Shown piece by piece: positions 60,830 through 64,000 of a stretch of DNA of 64,000 bases (position 1 is its first letter; every line of letters starts with the position of its first letter). This stretch comes from Chitinophaga sp. (GTDB lineage: Bacteria; Bacteroidota; Bacteroidia; Chitinophagales; Chitinophagaceae). The DNA lies in NCBI RefSeq assembly GCF_017745275.1, contig NZ_JAGHZS010000011.1:153909-217908 (forward strand), read 5' to 3'. A program made the translations under genes and the position numbers. Under the pieces are notes generated by a model, which saw only the letters and a list, made by a program, of their open reading frames with translations, was not told the DNA's origin and searched no databases.

Positions 60830-63247
60830 TTACTCCGCCTTCAGGCTATGTACCGGGTTCGCCAGCGCAGCCCGGATAGCCCGGTAACTCACGGTGAGCA
60901 TCGTGATCAATATAGCGATACAACCTGCGGTCACAAATACTGTCCAGCTAATCTTTACACTATAAGCGAAATCCTGTAACCACCGGTTCATCATAAACCA
61001 CGCAAGTGGCGAAGCTATCAGGATAGCCAGGAATACCAGCTTCAGGAAATCTTTTGATAACATCGCTACAATACCTAATACAGAAGCACCCAGTACTTTA
61101 CGGATACCTATTTCACGGGTGCGCTGCTCTGCTGCATAGGTGATCAGTCCCAGCACCCCCAACGATGCAATCAGCACCGCCAGCACCGCAAAGGATATAA
61201 AGATCCGGCCGGTACGCTGTTCCGCCCGATACAACCGGTTAAAGTCATCGTCCATGAAAGAATATACAAAAGGCTGTCCGGTCATACCGTCCTGCGCTTC
61301 ATAGCGACGCCTGATCTGCGCAATGGTTCCCTGCAAGTCACCCGTGCGCACCTTAAACACCATATTGCGATGATATTCGCCCAAACGGAAAATAATAGGT
61401 GGTATCTTCTTTCTTAAAGAGCCGGTATTGAAATCTTTTACCACGCCAATTACCTTCAATCGCAGCATCCCTTCATTGTTTGCATAGAGATATTTATCTT
61501 CCAGGGTAGTCACGCCCAACAAACGCGCGGCAGTTTCATTCATCAGCAACCCATTGGTATCGGAAGGCATTTGCGGCGAAAAGTTTCTGCCACTGGCCAT
61601 TTGCATTCCCATCGTTGGAATGTAATCTGCATCAATATAATAGTCATTTAAACCCGTTACCTGTCCATTGCTTCTCGCGGCATCTTTGGAATAAATACTG
61701 GTATTCATAGCGATTTCCGTAGGTAAAGAGGCGGTCATAGTGCCCGCTTCCACCCCGGGAACAGACAATACTTCATCCCGGAAGCTCTTCGCATGACGAC
61801 CTAAAGAAGCGGTATTCCCTAACACCAGCATCTGGTCCTTATTATATCCCAGTTTCTTATGACGGATATAATTCAACTGGCTGTTGATCACCAATGTACC
61901 TACTATCAGTAATATCGCCGCTGAAAACTGGAATACGACCAAACTATTTCTTAGCCAGCTACCCTTAAAACCTGCTGTCAGCTTCCCTTTTAATACTTTC
62001 ATAGGATCAAAGGCAGATAGGAAAAAGGCGGGATAACTCCCTGCCAGCAAACCTATCACGGTGGCCGTTACCACCAGGAAAGGCAACAGCCAAAACAGGT
62101 AAGCCATCTTCAACGCAATATGTTTATCCGATAACTCGTTCAGGAAAGGCAATAACAACACAGCGATCGCCAATGCCAGTATCAACGCAAAAAAGCTGGT
62201 GAGCACAGATTCTGTCAAAAATTGAAAAACAAGCGATGAACGTTGGGAACCCAACACTTTCCTCACTCCTACTTCTTTGGAACGTCCTGCTGAACGGGCC
62301 GTAGAAAGATTCATAAAATTCACGCAGGCAATAAGCAGGATAATGATCGCTACCGCAATGAAAATATATACATATTGTATGTTGCCTGAAGGCTCTACTT
62401 CATTGGCCTGGGGAGATTTTAAATGAATATCAGGTAAGGCAATCGGCGTATACCTGAAATGTCCGCCGGCTTTCTCCGCTTCCGCAATAGTACTTCCTAT
62501 CATTTTCTGTAAAGAAGTTTCCATATACTTCAAGGTAGCCGCCCGGAGATACTGACTCAACTGCGCCGCAGTAACGCCGGGACGCAGCAATACATACGTG
62601 GTATAATTATCGGCCATCCATTGCGTACTGCGGCTATCTTCCAGCTCCGACATGGCGCGCACAAAATCGAAATGCAGGTGCGACTGATCCGGCACATCTT
62701 TCATCACACCACTGATCTGGTAAGTATTGGTATTATCGGTGAACAATGTTTTTCCCAGCACATCGGTACTTCCGAAATACTTGCGCGCCATCCGCTCAGA
62801 AATCACCATGGTATGTGGTTGTGTCAGGGCCGTTTTAGGATCACCGGCAATCAATGGAAGCGTAAATACATCGAACAGGGAAGAATCAGCAAAACTGGCG
62901 TTCTGCTCTACCAGGGTAGATGTCCCTTTTCTCACGAGGATATTTCCCTGCTGGTAAAAACGTACATAGTTTTCTACCTGCGGAAAATCCTGCACCAGTA
63001 CGGGTCCCAGCTGGCTCGGGGAATATCTTTCATGAAAGGCATTGCCGTTTACCAGGAAATCTGCATCCAGCCGGAAAATGCGATCCGCTTTTTCATTAAA
63101 CCGGTCGTAACTCAATTCATCTGTTACAAACAATGTGATCAGCAAACAGGTAGCCATGCCGATGGCCAGCCCGAAGATGGTAATCGCAGAGAAACCTTTG
63201 CTCCTCCATATATTCCGTAATGCAACCCTGAAGTAATTTTTAAACAT
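60830..63247 (-). CDS. MacB/FtsX-family ABC transporter permease (no ATPase domain)
   Basis: An 805-residue permease of the large duplicated type common in Bacteroidota. The N-terminus MFKNYFRVALRNIWRSKGFS and a helix at about 19-41 begin the first MacB periplasmic core domain (about 42-240, RIFRLDADFLVNGNAFHERY). Three to four helices then follow (FMNLSTARSAGRSKEVGVRK loop between them); a second periplasmic domain spans about 470-650; the last three helices are near 680, 725 and 770 (REIGIRKVLGASVLGIVAML). The ATPase must come from elsewhere. Lipoprotein or antibiotic export is possible. Confidence 0.92.
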   Translation of the reverse strand: MFKNYFRVALRNIWRSKGFSAITIFGLAIGMATCLLITLFVTDELSYDRFNEKADRIFRLDADFLVNGNAFHERYSPSQLGPVLVQDFPQVENYVRFYQQGNILVRKGTSTLVEQNASFADSSLFDVFTLPLIAGDPKTALTQPHTMVISERMARKYFGSTDVLGKTLFTDNTNTYQISGVMKDVPDQSHLHFDFVRAMSELEDSRSTQWMADNYTTYVLLRPGVTAAQLSQYLRAATLKYMETSLQKMIGSTIAEAEKAGGHFRYTPIALPDIHLKSPQANEVEPSGNIQYVYIFIAVAIIILLIACVNFMNLSTARSAGRSKEVGVRKVLGSQRSSLVFQFLTESVLTSFFALILALAIAVLLLPFLNELSDKHIALKMAYLFWLLPFLVVTATVIGLLAGSYPAFFLSAFDPMKVLKGKLTAGFKGSWLRNSLVVFQFSAAILLIVGTLVINSQLNYIRHKKLGYNKDQMLVLGNTASLGRHAKSFRDEVLSVPGVEAGTMTASLPTEIAMNTSIYSKDAARSNGQVTGLNDYYIDADYIPTMGMQMASGRNFSPQMPSDTNGLLMNETAARLLGVTTLEDKYLYANNEGMLRLKVIGVVKDFNTGSLRKKIPPIIFRLGEYHRNMVFKVRTGDLQGTIAQIRRRYEAQDGMTGQPFVYSFMDDDFNRLYRAEQRTGRIFISFAVLAVLIASLGVLGLITYAAEQRTREIGIRKVLGASVLGIVAMLSKDFLKLVFLAILIASPLAWFMMNRWLQDFAYSVKISWTVFVTAGCIAILITMLTVSYRAIRAALANPVHSLKAE

Positions 63248-63391
63248 AGTGTAATGTTATAGCCGTTCACCGTATAGACACGTGACCTGGCGGATAGTTG
63301 CTCCAATAAAATGCCGAAACAAAAATACCATGGTTATCAATCCATTACAATCAGTAACGCTATCGCAGATGCCCGCTAATAACACAAGGCC

Positions 63392-63407
63392 TGTCCGATT
63401 CCGGACA
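63392..63407. promoter_or_regulatory. TGTCCG-N4-CGGACA palindrome upstream of the ABC permease
   Basis: A perfect 16-bp inverted repeat, TGTCCGATTCCGGACA, 145 bases before the permease start codon. A weak -24/-12-like sequence (GGC...TTGG, minus strand, 63301-63315) lies about 80 bases downstream, the spacing expected of an enhancer site for a sigma-54-dependent activator. The -12 element is imperfect (GA in place of GC), so the sigma-54 reading is tentative. Confidence 0.45.
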
Positions 63408-63416
63408 ATGTTAATG

Positions 63417-63537
63417 AGCAGAAAGCTGAAAGCAGAAAGCAAAAAGCTATTTTAGCGAATGATTAATGCGAAGAAATAATATCCACATTAATCATTCGCT
63501 AAAATAGCTTTTTGCTTTATGCCTTCTGCTTTCTGCT
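63417..63537. repeat. Heptamer-arm hairpin element, class I, copy F
   Basis: Arms 63417-63468 and 63486-63537, both 52 bases. Four 7-bp units (AGAAAGC, TGAAAGC, AGAAAGC, AAAAAGC on the left; AGAAAGC, AGAAGGC, ATAAAGC, AAAAAGC on the right) precede the shared core TATTTTAGCGAATGATTAAT. The last unit and core are identical in both arms; the outer units have diverged. The right arm overlaps the stop codon of the DUF3052-like gene (63536-63538). Confidence 0.9.
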
Positions 63538-63925
63538 ATCTATCGACTGGCCTTGCTCTTAATGCCGTCCATGTATCATCAATAGATACGCTGGTTACCT
63601 CCTCCAGTCCTGCCGCCTGAAAGGCTATCCATACCGTTTCCCGTTTGATATCACTCTTAATACTACCCGTTCCTTTGGGATAACAGGCCCAGAAAATACA
63701 ATCCGGCTTACCGGAAGCTACGTGTTGCTTCACCAGTTTTTCGAGCACCGATTGTTGTGTAGCGAATACCTGCACAAATTCATAAGCACCCTTCTTTTTA
63801 GCAGCGGGCTTAGTGTCGTAAGATACATCACCAATCAGGGCAATATATTCATCGGGGGCATCCACAATCAACGCTGTAGCCGCTTTGTGGAAGTATAGTT
63901 TTTTTAATACAGGAGTTCCGGACAT
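63536..63925 (-). CDS. DUF3052-like protein
   Basis: A 129-residue cytoplasmic protein of alpha/beta pattern. YIALIGDVSYDTK, CIFWACYPKGTGSIKSDIKR and the C-terminal VSIDDTWTALRARP match the DUF3052 pattern (a WPKG-like block, then V-D-x-x-W-S/T-ALR). The family has no known function. It is enclosed by two copies of the class I hairpin; the shared left arm forms a 54-bp direct repeat flanking the gene. Confidence 0.75.
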   Translation of the reverse strand: MSGTPVLKKLYFHKAATALIVDAPDEYIALIGDVSYDTKPAAKKKGAYEFVQVFATQQSVLEKLVKQHVASGKPDCIFWACYPKGTGSIKSDIKRETVWIAFQAAGLEEVTSVSIDDTWTALRARPVDR

Positions 63926-63944
63926 GTTCAGCAGATTTATTTTT

Positions 63945-64000
63945 AGAGCAGAAAGCTGAAAGCAGAAAGCAAAAAGCTATTTTAGCGAATGATTAATGCG
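63945..64000. repeat. Heptamer-arm hairpin element, class I, copy G (cut by window end)
   Basis: Left arm only, running off the right edge. From 63947 its 54 bases to the window end are identical to 63417-63470 of copy F. Units AGAAAGC, TGAAAGC, AGAAAGC, AAAAAGC precede the core TATTTTAGCGAATGATTAAT. It lies 20 bases upstream of the DUF3052-like start codon; the second arm is expected beyond the window. Confidence 0.85.

Noticed and set aside
1..64000. rRNA, tRNA, prophage or replication origin
   Set aside because: No cloverleaf, rRNA segment, phage gene set or origin-type cluster was recognised on reading both strands.

Overview
The window looks like a chromosomal segment of a Bacteroidota soil bacterium, most likely Chitinophagaceae (Chitinophaga-like). 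The grounds are four SusC/SusD outer-membrane pairs, ECF sigma/FecR pairs feeding STN-bearing SusC receptors, TlpA-type thioredoxins, scarce Shine-Dalgarno sequences and several promoter boxes of the Bacteroidota TAnnTTTG type. The genus is inferred from gene content only. I see no rRNA, tRNA, insertion sequence, phage or CRISPR array.

Layout. 1-1328 (-): two translationally coupled LytS-type membrane proteins, one cut by the window edge and the other lacking the phospho-acceptor histidine. 1637-8493 (+): SusC-SusD-TlpA-TlpA operon ending in a clear terminator. 8563-11155: an alpha-galactosidase-like glycosidase and a GyrI-like protein. 11170-20089 (-): sigma-FecR-SusC-SusD-TlpA-amidohydrolase locus with an internal terminator. 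20323-29725: second regulated locus (divergent sigma; FecR-SusC-SusD-IPT/NHL lipoprotein-GH20-like hydrolase). 29771-50316: mixed housekeeping and regulatory genes: an EamA transporter behind a structured leader, kinases and response regulators, a 2OG oxygenase with an Ada zinc-domain protein, a GlxA regulator, a TetR-small protein-MFS operon, reductases, a NudK/DeoR divergent pair, an alpha/beta hydrolase and a PBP2. 50487-59226 (-): complete sigma-FecR-SusC-SusD-GH76-SH3 locus, predicted to act on alpha-mannan. 59519-63925: a histidine kinase, a MacB/FtsX-type permease and a DUF3052-like protein.

How the genes work together. In the three sigma/FecR loci the SusC receptor carries an N-terminal STN domain, so ligand import can signal through FecR to the ECF sigma factor and switch on the same locus. 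The first SusC has neither STN domain nor sigma/FecR partners. SusD lipoproteins capture ligand, the hydrolases process it, and the TlpA proteins probably serve periplasmic thiol chemistry.

The most unusual content is intergenic: a dispersed family of long hairpins whose arms are tandem 7-bp units joined to an AGCG-containing core (20148, 32305, 38931, 50411, 52540, 63417 and 63945). Five of the six complete copies touch or overlap the stop codon of a neighbouring gene, and in two cases the element clearly supplies the stop codon. Other notable non-coding signals are a nested-stem leader before the EamA gene, a four-fold 10-bp operator array between nudK and deoR, a TetR palindrome, and a TGTCCG-N4-CGGACA palindrome upstream of the ABC permease.
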